From an uncultured bacterium (GTDB lineage: Bacteria > Krumholzibacteriota > Krumholzibacteriia > LZORAL124-64-63): a DNA stretch of 49,933 bases. Within the stretch, counting starts at the first letter, position 1. Every line of letters begins with the position of its first letter. The notes under the pieces were generated by a model. The model saw nothing but the letters and a program-made list of their open reading frames with translations, was not told the origin of the DNA and did no database searches. Below, in pieces: positions 48,101-49,933 of this stretch. The stretch covers positions 1-49,933 of the forward strand of contig CAIWHK010000033.1 in assembly GCA_903912525.1 (NCBI GenBank), given 5' to 3'. The position numbers and the translations under genes are program-made.

Positions 48101-49933
48101 GTGACGCAGGAAGGAAGCGACCACCGGACAAACTTCATTGACTTCGATGCCGCCGGCGGTCACCTGGATCCGGGAATGCTCCAGGTGCGGGGTCGCACTG
48201 AAGAAGGCGATTCGGTCGCCGTGGCGTTGGCAGAGGTCCGCGCGTTCAGGTTCAGGTATGCCGCGGTCGATACCGGTCGCTTGTGGGATGCTCGCCTCGA
48301 TCCGCTGCTCGACGCAGGGACATGGGCGCCCCGTGACCGCGTCCAGACCGTGGTGCGCACGAACGGCCGGATTCTTCGAACATGGGATGTGCCGGTGACT
48401 GTGGACACCGGATCGCGCGTGATTCGCTTTCCTGACGACGCCGGCACCGAGACGGTCGTTCCTTTCGGCGAGATCGCGTGCCTGCAGACGCACAATACGC
48501 ACGCGGGACGTTCGATTCCATTGGCCATCTTCTTTTCGTTGATCGTGGCCGCGGGGATCGGCATCAACGCGGCGTTTGGACAAGGATTTATTCAATGAGC
48601 GCGCGGGGGCAGATCAACTGCCGTAAGCTTCCCCTGAAAACAGACATCTGGGAACGGAGCTTCCCGCCAAACTTGCGCCGGCGCAAGTCCACGCCACACG
48701 CCATCGCCACCGCCTCGCCAAGAGACGGGGTCATGTTGATTCCAGGCGAAGTGCCCCCCGCTGGAACCGGTTCCGCCCGATACCTCAGGTCGGCGAATGA
48801 TATCTCCCTGCAAAGACGCCAGTTAGCCGCTATCCGGCTCCCCGCCCCCTTCACCCCCCGAAATCGGCTGGACGGTGGCCAAAATCGCGTCATATTAACG
48901 GCTGCTTGAGGACACCGGGCCGCCTGCCGAAGAGACACGGCATCGATTTCCGGCACTCGTGGACACGATCCGTGGATTCCCAAGGGAGAAACGCAGCATG
49001 ACGAACCAAGAGAAGGTCGCCGACTACAAGGTGGCCGACATCGGCCTGGCGGACTTCGGCCGGCGTGAGATCGCCCTGGCCGAGACCGAGATGCCGGCCC
49101 TGATGGCCCTGCGTCGCCGCTACAAGGCCGCGCAGCCGCTGAAGGACGCGAAGATCCTCGGCTGCATCCACATGACCATCCAGACGGCGGTCCTCATCGA
49201 GACGCTGGTGGACCTGGGCGCCGAAGTGCGCTGGTCGTCGTGCAACATCTTCTCGACGCAGGACCATGCCGCGGCCGCCATCGCGGCGGCCGGCACCGCC
49301 GTCTACGCCTGGAAGGGCCAGACGGTCGAAGAGGGCGACTGGTGCATCGAGCAGACCATCCTGAAGGACGGCACGCCGTGGGCCGCCAACATGATCCTCG
49401 ACGACGGCGGCGACCTGACCGGCATGGTGCACAACAAGTACCCGCAGTTGCTGGACAGGATCCACGGCATCACCGAGGAGACGACGACGGGCGTGCATCG
49501 CCTGATCGAGATGCTCGAGCGCGGCGAACTGAAGGTGCCGGCGATCAACGTCAACGACTCGGTCACGAAATCGAAGAACGACAACAAGTACGGTTGCCGT
49601 CACAGCCTGAACGACGCGATCAAGCGCGGCACCGACATGCTGCTCGCCGGCAAGAAGGCCCTGGTGGTCGGCTACGGCGACGTGGGCAAGGGCTCGGCCC
49701 AGAGCCTGCGGCAGGAGGGCATGATCGTCAAGGTGAGCGAGATCGACCCGATCTGCGCGATGCAGGCGTGCATGGACGGCTACGAAGTCGTCTCGCCGTA
49801 CATCGACGGCGTCAACACGGGCACGGCCGCGGGCGTCAACAAGGCGCTGATGGGGACGATCGACCTGCTGGTGACGACCACCGGCAACACGAACGTCTGC
49901 GACGAGCACATGATCGCCGCGATCAAGCAGGGC

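Overview
The window is very GC-rich DNA (by eye about two-thirds G+C or more) from a Gram-negative bacterium. Signs of an outer membrane include a signal-peptide porin with a C-terminal aromatic residue, several lipoproteins, a periplasmic octaheme cytochrome, and a secreted multicopper oxidase ending in an N-x-PNPFNP-type FlgD-like/T9SS-style C-terminal domain. That last feature, with two-domain PPC and FAS1 secreted proteins, suggests an FCB-superphylum lineage (Eisenbacteria/Krumholzibacteria-like). This placement is inference. No rRNA, tRNA or CRISPR array was seen.

Layout. 1-3.4 kb: a small membrane protein, two large hairpin repeats, a PerR-like regulator with a 2-Cys peroxiredoxin, and a porin. 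4.2-10.2 kb: a PPC-domain secreted protein, the translation factor EttA, a membrane-anchored protein, and a coupled pair (thioredoxin-like protein; RluA pseudouridine synthase fused to an rRNA methyltransferase). 10.3-18.4 kb: a 161-nt hairpin, a secreted protein with three CC..CC repeats, a sigma factor with a membrane partner, a beta-CASP nuclease, an octaheme tetrathionate-reductase-like cytochrome, a zinc-ribbon protein, and a very short membrane gene whose single in-frame TGA replaces a conserved cysteine (probable new selenoprotein). 18.4-21.1 kb: lipoprotein/PEGA-like pair and RlmH. 21.3-32.2 kb: an 11-gene complex I operon (nuoABCDHIJKLMN, no EFG) with a clear sigma-70 promoter and terminator, followed by a CPA2 antiporter.

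34-44.9 kb is more accessory: a multicopper oxidase broken by one TGA at a conserved Trp, a DUF2214 membrane protein, a fatty-acyl-AMP-ligase-like enzyme, a DUF4143 ATPase behind a perfect 29-nt palindrome, an IS91-like transposase remnant, and a PadR/SEDS pair that looks imported. 44.9-47.4 kb looks like a B12-dependent light-response module: a CarH/LitR-type MerR regulator, a FAS1 lipoprotein and an SDR/DUF2867-type protein, with matching 11-bp-spaced TnTACA repeats in the regulator's own promoter and in the shared divergent promoter. The window ends in a lipoprotein and the first 312 codons of ahcY.

Most interesting: (1) the candidate selenoprotein at 17122-17322; (2) hairpin elements with an invariant core but unrelated, self-complementary arms; (3) the CarH-type regulon; (4) the self-operator candidate of the DUF4143 ATPase.
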